This document shows, piece by piece, positions 1-8,053 of a stretch of DNA of 9,786 bases. The stretch is from Wolbachia pipientis (lineage in GTDB: Bacteria; Pseudomonadota; Alphaproteobacteria; Rickettsiales; Anaplasmataceae): positions 1 through 9,786 of the forward strand of contig NZ_JAHDJT010000041.1 of assembly GCF_023661085.1 (NCBI RefSeq), read 5' to 3'. A model generated the notes under the pieces. The model saw only the letters and a program-made list of their open reading frames with translations. It made no database searches and had not been told where the DNA came from. A program made the position numbers and the translations under genes. The first letter of the stretch is position 1. The number at the start of each line of letters is the position of its first letter.

Positions 1-104
1 TTTTGTCATTGAGCCTGCAGATCAAAAACAAGTTTTGAGTCAGAAATACCCTTAGCGTTATAGTAATGAAATTGTTGGAATTTGTCAAGTAGTTTTTTTG
101 TTTC
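1..104 (-). repeat. Left arm of a 104-bp inverted repeat
   Basis: This stretch is the reverse complement of 8718-8821, with position i pairing with 8822-i. Only three bases differ (positions 29, 58 and 63 here; 8793, 8764 and 8759 in the other copy), giving 101 of 104 identical. Identity stops sharply after position 104. The repeat may extend beyond the left window edge, because it is still matching at position 1. Read on the minus strand, the copy carries a promoter-like pair and ends with a start codon at 9-7 followed by two codons matching the small ORF of the other copy. It is an intergenic repeat family member; no transposase is visible nearby. Confidence 0.9.
60..88 (-). promoter_or_regulatory. 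Promoter-like pair in left repeat, pointing out of the window
   Basis: On the minus strand a perfect TTGACA (88-83) is followed by a 17-nt spacer and TACTAT (65-60). The right repeat copy has the same elements but with TATTAT, so one of the three substitutions between copies falls in the -10 box and makes this copy weaker by consensus. It would drive transcription leftward, away from mlaE. Prediction only. Confidence 0.4.
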
Positions 105-151
105 ATCAAACGCACTATCAAAAGTTTGTTATGCGAGAAGTCTAAAGTATA

Positions 152-180
152 TTGAACGTAGAACATATCTTAGCTATACT
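152..180 (+). promoter_or_regulatory. Candidate sigma70 promoter for mlaEF
   Basis: TTGAAC (152-157) and TATACT (175-180) are separated by exactly 17 nt and point toward mlaE. The -10 box matches the consensus at 5 of 6 positions and the -35 box at 4 of 6. A start near 187 would give a leader of roughly 54 nt before the GTG at 241. It lies just outside the repeat arm, so it is specific to this locus. No obvious operator is visible. Confidence 0.55.
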
Positions 181-240
181 CTGCGATGAAGTTAACAAAA
201 ATTTTCAGTAAAACTGATTTTTAGCTGAGACAAATGTAAA

Positions 241-1023
241 GTGAACTCTTTTGATATAAATGGTATTAGAATAATCGGCAGGTGCTTTATCAACCTCTTG
301 TTGAGGCTTGGTAATGCATCTATATTTTTTATTCAATCTCTATATCACTGCTTTACACCACCATACTATTTAAGCAACATAGCAAGACAAATTATAGAGA
401 TAGGCTTTCTTTCCTTGCCAATTGTTGGACTTACAGGGGTTTTTATAGGAGCAGTGATAATCTTGCAAAGCAGCTTGAGTGGTCCATTGATTAGTCAAGA
501 GCAAGTAATACCCAAGCTTGTCACGGTCACCATCATTAAAGAGTTAGGACCAGTTTTAATCAGCTTAATAATGGTAGGAAAAGTTGGATCATCAATTGCG
601 GCAGAAATTGGCACAATGCGCATCACCGAACAAATAGACGCACTTACAACCTTGAACATCAGCCCTTTCAAATACTTAATTGCACCAAGGATTTTAGCGT
701 CAGTTATAGTATTCCCTATACTTACAGTATGTGCAGATCTAATAGGAATATTCGGAGGATATATCACTGCAGTTTTTGAATTCAACCACAACGTGAACAT
801 ATATATAAAATATACAGCTCAATTCTTCAATATGAACGATTTTATCACTGGGCTAGTGAAAGCAACTGTTTTTGGCGTCATAATTTCTGTCTCAAGCTGC
901 TATTACGGTTACCACTGCAGAGAAGGTGCTCGAGGAGTAGGTATTGCTACAACATCAACTGTTGTTTTATCATCCATACTGATTATTTTAGCAAACTACA
1001 TGATTACTTTGATGCATGCATAG
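241..1023 (+). CDS. mlaE: MlaE-type phospholipid ABC transporter permease
   Basis: This is an integral membrane permease of the MlaE/YrbE family, which with an MlaF ATPase and an MCE-domain partner (MlaD) moves phospholipids between the inner membrane and the outer membrane. The 260-residue length is typical. Family hallmarks are ELGPVL (101-106) and the following AAEIGTMRITEQIDAL stretch (120-135), the cytoplasmic coupling region that contacts the ATPase, plus GARGVG (229-234). Several hydrophobic segments are clear: about 53-76, 102-120, 148-176, 204-222 and 240-257. The start is GTG at 241; an in-frame TGA at 226-228 rules out a longer N-terminus, and no good Shine-Dalgarno is seen. The gene overlaps mlaF by 8 nt, implying coupled translation. 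The family is certain from the motifs; the substrate is inferred from the family. Confidence 0.93.
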   Translation: MNSFDINGIRIIGRCFINLLLRLGNASIFFIQSLYHCFTPPYYLSNIARQIIEIGFLSLPIVGLTGVFIGAVIILQSSLSGPLISQEQVIPKLVTVTIIKELGPVLISLIMVGKVGSSIAAEIGTMRITEQIDALTTLNISPFKYLIAPRILASVIVFPILTVCADLIGIFGGYITAVFEFNHNVNIYIKYTAQFFNMNDFITGLVKATVFGVIISVSSCYYGYHCREGARGVGIATTSTVVLSSILIILANYMITLMHA

Positions 1024-1726
1024 TCCCATAATATCAATATCGAACTTAAGCCTATCTTTTGATGATAAAACGGTATTAAACAACATAAGTTTTGATATAT
1101 TCAAAGGAGAATCACTAGTCATACTCGGTGGCTCAGGGAGTGGCAAGTCTGTATTAACAAAAACAATCATTGGCTTGCTGACACCGGACTCAGGGTTTAT
1201 TAAAATAAATAGCAAAAGCAAAAATAAATTTGGAGTTTTATTTCAGAACTCCGCCTTATTCGACTATGTTACAGTCTGGGAAAATATATCTTTTAATTAC
1301 ACGAAACGCTTCAATATCAACAAAAAGGAGGCAAAGCAACTCGCAATTGAAAAATTAAATGATGTCGGGCTGGAGAAAAACATAGCAGATATGTTTCCGA
1401 TAGAGCTATCAGGTGGAATGAAAAAAAGGGTAGCGCTTGCAAGAGCAATTGCACACAACCCAGAGATTATTGTATTGGACGAACCAACTTCAGGACTAGA
1501 CCCAATTATGTCAGATACAGTAAACGAGATAATAATGAAACTGTCTAAAGACCTTAATCCTACGATTATCACGATTACACATGATATTCATAGTGCATTT
1601 AAGATAGCTGATAAGACAGCAGTATTATATGAGGGAAGCATCATCTCCCATGGAACTGTTCAAGAAATAAAAAATACTGAAAATGAATATATAAGAAAAT
1701 TTATTCGCTATGTACGTACGAAATAA
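1016..1726 (+). CDS. mlaF: MlaF-type phospholipid ABC transporter ATPase
   Basis: This is the cytoplasmic ATP-binding subunit that powers the MlaE permease encoded just upstream. All ABC landmarks are present and intact: Walker A GGSGSGKS (38-45), Q-loop glutamine in LFQ (Q77), signature LSGGMKKR (131-138), Walker B IIVLDE (151-156) with the catalytic glutamate E156, D-loop GLDP (160-163), and the switch histidine H189 in ITHD. The LSGGM-(K/R)-(K/R)-R form of the signature and the GLDP context are typical of MlaF. At 236 residues it is a compact member of the family and ends shortly after the core domain. Its ATG lies inside the end of mlaE. It converges on ccmE, with 8 bp between the two stop codons. 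Confidence 0.94.
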   Translation: MHSPIISISNLSLSFDDKTVLNNISFDIFKGESLVILGGSGSGKSVLTKTIIGLLTPDSGFIKINSKSKNKFGVLFQNSALFDYVTVWENISFNYTKRFNINKKEAKQLAIEKLNDVGLEKNIADMFPIELSGGMKKRVALARAIAHNPEIIVLDEPTSGLDPIMSDTVNEIIMKLSKDLNPTIITITHDIHSAFKIADKTAVLYEGSIISHGTVQEIKNTENEYIRKFIRYVRTK

Positions 1727-1734
1727 AAAATTCT

Positions 1735-2133
1735 CTATTTTATTACTTGCTTTCGAGACATATAATTCTCATCATGTTTTGCAAACACTGTGTCTGCCAA
1801 AAAGGCGCCATTATCAAGCATTCTACCTTGCACAACAACACCACTTTTTTCTGAAAACATTGGTGGGAGTATTCCCTGATATTTTACCACAACGCTCTTG
1901 TTAAAATCCGTCATTTGAAAAATCACTTCACTTTCGTTGCGTATCACACTGTTCTCAATAACCATTCCACCAATACAGATTGGCTTTTGACTGTTTGGCA
2001 AAACTACCGCCTCACTTACTGTATAAAAAAATGAGATATTTTCTTTGAGCGTTGTTAAAATCAAAAAGACTGCACAATTTAAAAAGAAGAAAACTCCTGA
2101 AACTATAAGTAATCGCTTATGTTTCTTCTTCAT
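1735..2133 (-). CDS. ccmE: Cytochrome c maturation heme chaperone CcmE
   Basis: CcmE is a membrane-anchored periplasmic chaperone that binds heme covalently after release by the CcmABCD machinery and passes it to the CcmFH ligase for apocytochrome c. The 132-residue protein has a basic N-terminus (KKKHKR), one membrane anchor at about 8-29, and a periplasmic beta-barrel region with the family pattern IGGMVIENSVIRN (54-66), the FQMTD strand and YQGILPPMF (85-93). The heme-attaching histidine is H120 in HDENY, with Y124 as the conserved tyrosine. The C-terminal tail after this motif is very short. The gene is the last of the minus-strand run and overlaps ccmD by 17 nt. No convincing terminator hairpin follows it before mlaF. 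Confidence 0.95.
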   Translation of the reverse strand: MKKKHKRLLIVSGVFFFLNCAVFLILTTLKENISFFYTVSEAVVLPNSQKPICIGGMVIENSVIRNESEVIFQMTDFNKSVVVKYQGILPPMFSEKSGVVVQGRMLDNGAFLADTVFAKHDENYMSRKQVIK

Positions 2134-2254
2134 TATTGTTTTTAAGGCTTTCTAAAATTCTTTTGCTTTTGATATAGCAAGAAATAGTAAAAATCAGTTC
2201 TCCAGCAATCAATATAAAGCCAACAAGGTAGGCAAAAATTACATATGTATTCAT
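2117..2254 (-). CDS. ccmD: Small heme exporter accessory protein CcmD
   Basis: A 45-codon ORF (ATG at 2254-2252, TAA at 2119-2117) fills the gap between birA and ccmE. It starts MNTYVIFAYLVGF, has one hydrophobic segment at about 4-27, and then a lysine- and arginine-rich cytoplasmic-type tail (YIKSKRILESLK) ending in acidic residues. This architecture is that of CcmD, the small single-pass protein that binds CcmABC and helps release heme-loaded CcmE. The start overlaps the birA stop as ATGA, and the end overlaps ccmE by 17 nt in another frame, both signs of a real, translationally coupled gene. Position directly before ccmE supports the call. Its sequence family is poorly conserved, so the identity rests on topology and context. 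Confidence 0.8.
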   Translation of the reverse strand: MNTYVIFAYLVGFILIAGELIFTISCYIKSKRILESLKNNNEEET

Positions 2255-3045
2255 AATGCACTATCAACAAATAACTCACCCGCATCAGAATAAATTAAAC
2301 TTTCATCTTTTTGCTGTAATACCAATCTACCACTTTTATCTATATCGACAAAAATTCCCTCGTGCAATTTGCCAGCTAGTTTTACGCTGATTTGTTCATT
2401 CATTCTGAACGCTCTTTTCAGCCACATTTCCCTTATAGCATAAAACCCGTCAAATATCCACTGTTTTCTTAGTTTATTAAAGTTTATTATTAATTCTTTT
2501 AATAGATCCGTGTTAAACACAGACTTGCCGTAGCTGCTAACGCATGTTGCTTCTGAAAGTGGTGTATGATCAATATTAATTCCAATTCCTATAACTAACC
2601 AATTTGAATTAGATTTTTTTTCAAGCAATATTCCACTTATTTTCTTATCATCCACCAAAATGTCATTTGGCCATTTATATTGAATGTTACTATCACCTAT
2701 AAATAATGATAATGTATTGCCAACAGCAACAGCAGTAACAAAAGTCAATTCTGTTAACTTACTTAGATTTTCTCTATTATTATTCCAGTACGTGACTCTA
2801 GAGCCCAGCGTTGGAATGATACCAGAACGATTGTGTAAGAGATCTATAATTAAACTTGCACAAAAATTGCCTTTTGGAGAAACCCAGCTTTTCCCGGTGC
2901 GCCCTCTACCATCTGTTTGCTTATCAGCAATAATAGTGGCTTCATTTGATATCTCTTTATCAATTAAGTCCAATGCTTCCCTATTAGTGCTAGAGACTTC
3001 TTTATGATGATGAATATGAAAGCCCTCGAATATTTCAGGAATCAC
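2251..3045 (-). CDS. birA: Biotin--[acetyl-CoA-carboxylase] ligase (BirA, no DNA-binding domain)
   Basis: This enzyme joins biotin to ATP, then transfers it to a lysine of biotin carrier domains such as those of acetyl-CoA or propionyl-CoA carboxylase. Catalytic motifs are present: SSTN (18-21), the adenylate-binding loop GRGRTGKSW (46-54), KWPNDILV (124-131) with the catalytic lysine region, and GILLE (138-142); a small C-terminal domain follows. There is no N-terminal helix-turn-helix, so it is a ligase without the repressor role. Between the SLIIDL strand (64-69) and LTELTFVTAVAVGN (97-110) lies an extra stretch of about 20 residues encoded by a palindrome (see the repeat entry). The start is GTG at 3045, with AAAGGG and AAGG upstream and an in-frame stop at 3063-3061. 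It begins 1 nt after the nuoN stop. Confidence 0.93.
   Translation of the reverse strand: MIPEIFEGFHIHHHKEVSSTNREALDLIDKEISNEATIIADKQTDGRGRTGKSWVSPKGNFCASLIIDLLHNRSGIIPTLGSRVTYWNNNRENLSKLTELTFVTAVAVGNTLSLFIGDSNIQYKWPNDILVDDKKISGILLEKKSNSNWLVIGIGINIDHTPLSEATCVSSYGKSVFNTDLLKELIINFNKLRKQWIFDGFYAIREMWLKRAFRMNEQISVKLAGKLHEGIFVDIDKSGRLVLQQKDESLIYSDAGELFVDSAL
2778..2821 (-). repeat. Imperfect palindrome translated in frame inside birA
   Basis: A 44-bp imperfect palindrome is centred between 2799 and 2800. The core TCTAGA extends to an 8-bp perfect centre (2796-2803). The outer arms ATTCCA (2782-2787) and TGGAAT (2812-2817) are perfect and continue outward with further pairs; mismatches lie between. 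It encodes roughly IIPTLGSRVTYWNNN of BirA, where family members normally have only a short loop. In-frame palindromic inserts in essential genes are known from Rickettsia (RPE) and Wolbachia (WPE); assignment to such a family is inference, since no second copy is seen here. Confidence 0.65.
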
Positions 3046-3046
3046 C

Positions 3047-4441
3047 TTATAACCCTTTAGTTATTAAATGAATTAGCGAGCATAAATCCTCTACATATAT
3101 AAAAAGAATGATGTTGATTAAGGAAGCCACTGAAGTGATGATGAATAGCCCCTTAGAGTAAGTAATTTTATTACCACTAGCCTTATCAAAATACATAGCT
3201 TTTATGATATTTAGGTAGTAATAACATGATATAACACTTGCTACTACAAGGATCAAAGATAGACTGATAAAGCCTGAGTTTATTAGACCTTTAAATATAA
3301 ACAGCTTAGCAAAAAACCCTGCAAGTGGCGGTATTCCTGCCATAGAAAGCAATAGTATAGAAAGATGAAATGCTAAAACCGGGTGTTTCTTCCCTATACC
3401 AGATAAATTTGCAATATTACAATCGTCATCGTCAATTTGTATGAAATATGAGAACAACCCTATGCTTGTAACGATATACATCATCAAATACGTCAAGGAG
3501 CTATCTGTTCCCTCCCACGTAAAAATAGAAAGCGAAGCAAATATGAAGCCAACATGACCTATTGAACTGTAAGCAAGCAACCTTTTTAGGTTTTTTTGTC
3601 GTAAAGCCCCAAAAGCTGAGATAAGCACAGATAATGCTGAAACATACAAAAGAACAGGTTGAACATAATTTTTGACATTTACTAATTCCTCATTCATCAA
3701 TCTAATTAAGAATGTTACAAGCGCAGCTTTTGGAGCAGTAGAAAAAAACGCAGTCACTATGGTAGGTGCACCTTGATAGACATCTGGAGCCCACATATGA
3801 AAAGGAACAATAGCAAGCTTGAAACATAAACCAATAAGGATAAAGACCAACCCAAAAACTATTCCATAGGTTACCTGATGGTTTTGTACAAATGAACTTA
3901 ACTGAGAAAAATCTATTTGCCCTGCATATCCATAAAGTAGCGACACTCCGTATAACATGATGCAGGAGGATAACGCACTGAGCGTAAAATATTTCACTCC
4001 TGCTTCGCATGAATAAACTGAATCTTTATTAAAGCTCGCAAGAACATATAAAGGTATACTCATCAATTCAAAAGCTAAATAAAAAGAAATTAAATTATTT
4101 GCTGAAACCAGCGTCATCATGCCAAACAGCGCAAAAAGAATCAGTATTGAAAATTCATATTTATAGTCATATTTTGATAAATTCAGCAGCAAGAGTACTA
4201 AAACTCCTACGATAAGGATCAATCCTTGGGCCGATCTGATGTATAAGTTAAGTTTTAACAATGAATTGAAGAAAAAAACTTCATTATTTTCTGCTAAGAG
4301 AACTAAAACGATCAAGGTAATCGCTGTGCAGCCTAGTGCTAGCAAGTTAATGGTGCGGCGGTTGAACACGATCCCAAGCAGCAGCAACACTAATGAGGAA
4401 ACAATAGAGAACATTTCTGGCAATATCTGTATATAGCTCAT
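3047..4441 (-). CDS. nuoN: NADH-quinone oxidoreductase subunit N
   Basis: NuoN is one of the three antiporter-like proton-pumping subunits in the membrane arm of complex I, the one nearest the peripheral arm. The 464-residue protein is nearly all transmembrane helices. Key charged residues of the proton half-channels are present: E125 in YLAFELMSIPLY, K150 in EAGVKYFTLSA, K208 in CFKLAIVPFHMWAPD, and K238 in FFSTAPKAA. The motif FHMWAPDVYQGAPT (214-227) is diagnostic of NuoN rather than L or M. Length is slightly below the usual 480-490. The start ATG overlaps the nuoM stop as ATGA, and the stop is one base before the birA start codon. Nothing suggests damage. Confidence 0.97.
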   Translation of the reverse strand: MSYIQILPEMFSIVSSLVLLLLGIVFNRRTINLLALGCTAITLIVLVLLAENNEVFFFNSLLKLNLYIRSAQGLILIVGVLVLLLLNLSKYDYKYEFSILILFALFGMMTLVSANNLISFYLAFELMSIPLYVLASFNKDSVYSCEAGVKYFTLSALSSCIMLYGVSLLYGYAGQIDFSQLSSFVQNHQVTYGIVFGLVFILIGLCFKLAIVPFHMWAPDVYQGAPTIVTAFFSTAPKAALVTFLIRLMNEELVNVKNYVQPVLLYVSALSVLISAFGALRQKNLKRLLAYSSIGHVGFIFASLSIFTWEGTDSSLTYLMMYIVTSIGLFSYFIQIDDDDCNIANLSGIGKKHPVLAFHLSILLLSMAGIPPLAGFFAKLFIFKGLINSGFISLSLILVVASVISCYYYLNIIKAMYFDKASGNKITYSKGLFIITSVASLINIILFIYVEDLCSLIHLITKGL

Positions 4442-5880
4442 AGGACGTTATACTTGACTAATAAATTTGCCATACATGGCTTTAAATAATTTAGTGCAAG
4501 AGTTGGGTAAAATCCAAGCAAAATAACAAGCACTGCAAGCAGAATTAAGACAGAAAATTCTATGCCATCTAGACGATTATTCAATAATTTAGAATAGCTG
4601 ACTCCCCATATTGTTTGCTTGCATAAATTCAGCATATAAACTGCACTCAAAATGGTACCAAGTGCGATAAATCCTGTAAAAAATCCTATGCTCTTGAACA
4701 TTCCAATCATAGCCAAAAACTCACCTATAAACCCAGACGTTCCAGGCAGCCCAATCGAGGCCATTGAAAATAAAATAAACATAAAACCAAATTTTGGCAT
4801 CGTGTTTACTATGCCAAAATATTTTGCAATCTCCAAAGTTCCAGTTCGAGTATATAGCATCCCAACACACAAAAACAAAGCAGCAGAAATAAGGCCATGA
4901 CTAATCATTTGAAACACAGCACCAAGTACCCCCTCCTCACAAAATGAAAAGAGGCCAGCAGTTACGATTCCCATGTGCGCTATTGAAGAATAAGCTATTA
5001 GCTTCTTTATATCGTCCTGAGCAAATGCAACTAGTGAAGCATATATTACTGCAATTGCGCTTAACACAACAACGAAATTTGAAAAATAGAAGCTTGCCTG
5101 AGGAAGCATTGGAATAGAGAACCTTAAAAATCCATATCCTCCCATTTTAATAAGCAGGCCAGCTAAAATTACCGATCCAGAAGTTGGCGATTGCACATGC
5201 GCATCAGGAAGCCAAGTGTGGAATGGAAACATCGGAACTTTTATTGCAAAAGAGACAAAAAATGCAATCCACAACAATGATTGCACCCCAAGATCAAGAC
5301 TTGGCATTAATGTGGCTAATTTTTGTATATCGAATGTTCCAAAGACATTATACATATACACTAACCCAAGCAAAAACAACAACGAACCGGCAAGTGTATA
5401 GAGAAACAATTTAAATGCCGCATATACCCTTCGTTTTCCTCCCCAAACACCGATAATAAAGAACATTGGTACTAAAGCAGCTTCGAAGAATACATAAAAG
5501 CTTACGGCATTTAGTGAAATAAAGAAACCGACCACAAAACTTTCAAGCAGCAAAAACAATGCCATATACGGCTTGAGAGTCGTATAACTCATTTTGCAAT
5601 TGTAGAGTATACAAATAACAAATAAGAAAGTTGTGAGTAGAAGAAAAGGTAGCGATATACCATCCATCCCTATCCCTGCGTTTCTAATTGGGTAGCTGAC
5701 GAGCTGGAAGTCCGAATTATTATAATCAAATCCTATACAAGCTACAATGCTAAGTAAAAATGGCAGTACAGCAAAAAATAGAGAGAGGAATCTTAGGTAT
5801 ATGGATTTATGATTGATCTTGATTAGAGATAAAATCAACGCTCCTATTAGTGGAAGCAAGAATATACTAAGTAACAACAC
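4438..5880 (-). CDS. nuoM: NADH-quinone oxidoreductase subunit M
   Basis: NuoM is the middle antiporter-like subunit of the complex I membrane arm. Its proton-path residues are intact: E133 in FFEAALVPMF, K214 in FAIKVPMFPFHTWLPDAH, and K245 in GLLIKMGGYG. The stretch PFHTWLPDAHVQSPTSGS (219-236) is the NuoM signature. The protein has 480 residues and a continuous series of hydrophobic helices, a normal size for Rickettsiales. The start is GTG at 5880, 3 nt after the nuoL stop; the next two codons (TTG, TTA) make the exact start slightly uncertain. It ends in a 4-nt overlap with nuoN. Confidence 0.97.
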   Translation of the reverse strand: MLLLSIFLLPLIGALILSLIKINHKSIYLRFLSLFFAVLPFLLSIVACIGFDYNNSDFQLVSYPIRNAGIGMDGISLPFLLLTTFLFVICILYNCKMSYTTLKPYMALFLLLESFVVGFFISLNAVSFYVFFEAALVPMFFIIGVWGGKRRVYAAFKLFLYTLAGSLLFLLGLVYMYNVFGTFDIQKLATLMPSLDLGVQSLLWIAFFVSFAIKVPMFPFHTWLPDAHVQSPTSGSVILAGLLIKMGGYGFLRFSIPMLPQASFYFSNFVVVLSAIAVIYASLVAFAQDDIKKLIAYSSIAHMGIVTAGLFSFCEEGVLGAVFQMISHGLISAALFLCVGMLYTRTGTLEIAKYFGIVNTMPKFGFMFILFSMASIGLPGTSGFIGEFLAMIGMFKSIGFFTGFIALGTILSAVYMLNLCKQTIWGVSYSKLLNNRLDGIEFSVLILLAVLVILLGFYPTLALNYLKPCMANLLVKYNVL

Positions 5881-5883
5881 TTT

Positions 5884-7740
5884 CTATTTAATTCCAATAA
5901 TATACAAAGCACCAATTATTAAAGTAATAAACATAACAAACGCATAATCAAATATGTAACCTGTCTGTAACTTTATAGAACTTTTTGAACACTCATTAAC
6001 CAAACTTACCACACCATTTGGTCCAAATGAATCAACAGCTTTAACATCAAACTTCCATAGAAATCTAGATATGAACTTCATCGGTGCAACTATGACAAAA
6101 TCATATATCTCATCAAAGTACCATTTATTCTGCAAAAATTTAAGTAAAAGTTTACTTTTAATCTGCTGAAGTTTTTGATAGCGGTAAATTAAGTACGCAA
6201 GCACTATTCCGCTTAGACTCACTAGAGTTGGTAGTAACTTTATAAAGAAATTATGGACTTCATGCTCACTAACAACTACTAAACTTGATTTCCAAAACGC
6301 ATTACTAGTTATATTCAAAACATTTGCTCCCCATATTCCAGAAAATATCGATCCAAAAGCAAGTATTAGTAGCGGTATAAGCATAATTTTCGGTGCTTCG
6401 TGTATATTAATTTTACTTTGTTTTTGGCTATGAAATGCAAGAAGCAATAACCTCCAAGAATAAAACGCCGTAAAGAACGCAACAACCAAGCTCATTACGA
6501 AAGCAAAACTATCAGCACTATAAGCATGTTCAATTATTAGATCCTTTGAATAAAAACCTGCAAATGGAAATATCCCAGAAAGTGCAAGAGATCCAATCCA
6601 CATGAGAGCGTAAGTGCAAGGAATTTTTTTCCAGCAGTTTCCCATTTTCTGAATGTTTTGCTCATGATGCATTGCATGAATCACATTACCTGCACTAAGA
6701 AATAATAAAGCCTTGAAGAAGGCGTGTGTCATTAAATGAAAAATAGCGACATTGTAAGCAGAAAGGCCACATGCCATGAACATATAACCAAGTTGGCTGC
6801 AAGTTGAATAAGCAATTATTTTCTTTATATCGTTCTGAGTAATCGCAACGGTAGCTGCAAAAAAGGCAGTAAGCGCACCAACAATCACTATCAATCCTTG
6901 TGCTACATTTGACAGCTCAAATAATGGAGAACATTTTGCCACTAAAAATATACCTGCCGTTACCATAGTTGCTGCATGAATGAGTGCAGAAACAGGGGTT
7001 GGTCCTTCCATTGCATCTGGCAACCAAACATGCAGACCAAGCTGAGCAGACTTTCCCATACAGCCAATAAAAAGTAATATGCATATTATATGAACCACTC
7101 TGAATTCACAACAGAATGCCCTAATGTTCTGTGCACCAAGAAGATCAGCTGTGTCAAGAATTTCAGCAAATTTCAAAGAATGAAATGTGTAATAAATAAG
7201 AAAAATCCCGATTAATAGCGCAAAGTCCCCTACTCTATTTACAACAAATGCTTTGAACGCTGCATTATTTGCAGAGTATTTCTGAAACCAAAATCCTATG
7301 AGTAAATAAGAGCACAAGCCAACTCCTTCCCAGCCAAAGAAAAGCTGCACAAAATTGTCACTCACGATCAGCACAATCATGCAAAACGTAAACAGCGATA
7401 AACAAGAAAAGAACCTAGACTTTCCCTTATCATGTTTCATATAACCGATAGAATAGAGATGAACTACCAGCGAAACGGTGGTAATTACAATCAGCATCAA
7501 AGATGAGAGAGCATCCACACTAATCGCCCAATTTACTTTTAGGACGCTCAACGAAAGCAAAGGGAATAAACTCAAGTGATAATTTTGAGAAAAGGTGAAA
7601 AAAACATACCAAGATAAAACAGCAGATATTCCGATTCCTGCAGTTGTTATTAACTGACTAAAAATATCTCTCCTAAAAAGCGCTGCAAATAATGAACTAA
7701 AAAGTGGCAAAAATACTATTAATTTTAGTATATCAGTCAT
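5884..7740 (-). CDS. nuoL: NADH-quinone oxidoreductase subunit L
   Basis: NuoL is the distal antiporter-like subunit of complex I and carries the long lateral helix that runs along the membrane arm. Conserved elements are E138 in FFGWEGVGLCSYLLIGFW, K230 in CMGKSAQLGLHVWLPDAMEGPTP, and the histidine-rich segment HLMTHAFFKALLFLSAGNVIHAMHH. The C-terminal region, with YFDEIYDFVIVAPMKFISRFLW and a final membrane helix, is the usual end that includes the lateral helix and anchor. Its 618 residues match the family norm (E. coli about 613). The ATG at 7740 lies 4 nt after the nuoK stop. A small cysteine cluster around 210-227 (FCCEF, IICILLFIGC) is a mild oddity with no assigned role. Confidence 0.98.
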   Translation of the reverse strand: MTDILKLIVFLPLFSSLFAALFRRDIFSQLITTAGIGISAVLSWYVFFTFSQNYHLSLFPLLSLSVLKVNWAISVDALSSLMLIVITTVSLVVHLYSIGYMKHDKGKSRFFSCLSLFTFCMIVLIVSDNFVQLFFGWEGVGLCSYLLIGFWFQKYSANNAAFKAFVVNRVGDFALLIGIFLIYYTFHSLKFAEILDTADLLGAQNIRAFCCEFRVVHIICILLFIGCMGKSAQLGLHVWLPDAMEGPTPVSALIHAATMVTAGIFLVAKCSPLFELSNVAQGLIVIVGALTAFFAATVAITQNDIKKIIAYSTCSQLGYMFMACGLSAYNVAIFHLMTHAFFKALLFLSAGNVIHAMHHEQNIQKMGNCWKKIPCTYALMWIGSLALSGIFPFAGFYSKDLIIEHAYSADSFAFVMSLVVAFFTAFYSWRLLLLAFHSQKQSKINIHEAPKIMLIPLLILAFGSIFSGIWGANVLNITSNAFWKSSLVVVSEHEVHNFFIKLLPTLVSLSGIVLAYLIYRYQKLQQIKSKLLLKFLQNKWYFDEIYDFVIVAPMKFISRFLWKFDVKAVDSFGPNGVVSLVNECSKSSIKLQTGYIFDYAFVMFITLIIGALYIIGIK

Positions 7741-7744
7741 ATCT

Positions 7745-8053
7745 TCACTCTTTCATTAAGTTCGCTCGTTCAACATCTATATTGCCGCGGCTTCTATAAT
7801 ATACAACCAATATTGCAAGTCCTATTCCTGACTCCGCTGCGGCAACAGTCAACACAAACATGACAAAAATTTGCCCAACTATATCATTCGTAAAAGTAGA
7901 AAAAGCGACTAAATTGATATTAATTGCTAGCAATAATACCTCTACTGACAATAATATGTTGATTATACTTTTACGGTTGATGAAAATACCACACACTCCA
8001 ATAGTGAATAAAATAGCGGCGACTACCAAGAAATGATTTAATCCTATTTCCAT
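7745..8053 (-). CDS. nuoK: NADH-quinone oxidoreductase subunit K
   Basis: NuoK is a small three-helix subunit that links the quinone end of complex I to the antiporter-like subunits. The 102-residue protein shows both membrane glutamates needed for coupling: E38 in [14 protein letters not shown] and E74 in [14 protein letters not shown], matching E36 and E72 of the E. coli protein. The C-terminus is a short basic and acidic tail. Its ATG lies within the last 10 nt of nuoJ, so translation is probably coupled, and nuoL follows after 4 nt. Confidence 0.98.
   Translation of the reverse strand: MEIGLNHFLVVAAILFTIGVCGIFINRKSIINILLSVEVLLLAININLVAFSTFTNDIVGQIFVMFVLTVAAAESGIGLAILVVYYRSRGNIDVERANLMKE

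Noticed and set aside
1..104. Insertion sequence or MITE end
   Set aside because: No transposase, no terminal inverted repeats within the copy and no target duplication were seen; kept only as a dispersed inverted repeat.
186..224. Twelve-codon ORF in the mlaE leader (ATG at 186, TAG at 222)
   Set aside because: It starts at about the predicted transcription start, has no ribosome site and no regulatory feature such as a codon run; likely chance.
1724..1740. Bidirectional terminator between mlaF and ccmE
   Set aside because: Only 8 bp separate the stops and no hairpin is visible; A and T runs here are ordinary for this base composition.
3702..4010. Second minus-strand ORF inside nuoN, and similar long frames opposite mlaE, mlaF, birA and nuoM
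   Set aside because: They lie within well-supported conserved genes, show no family features, and are shadows of the real coding frames.
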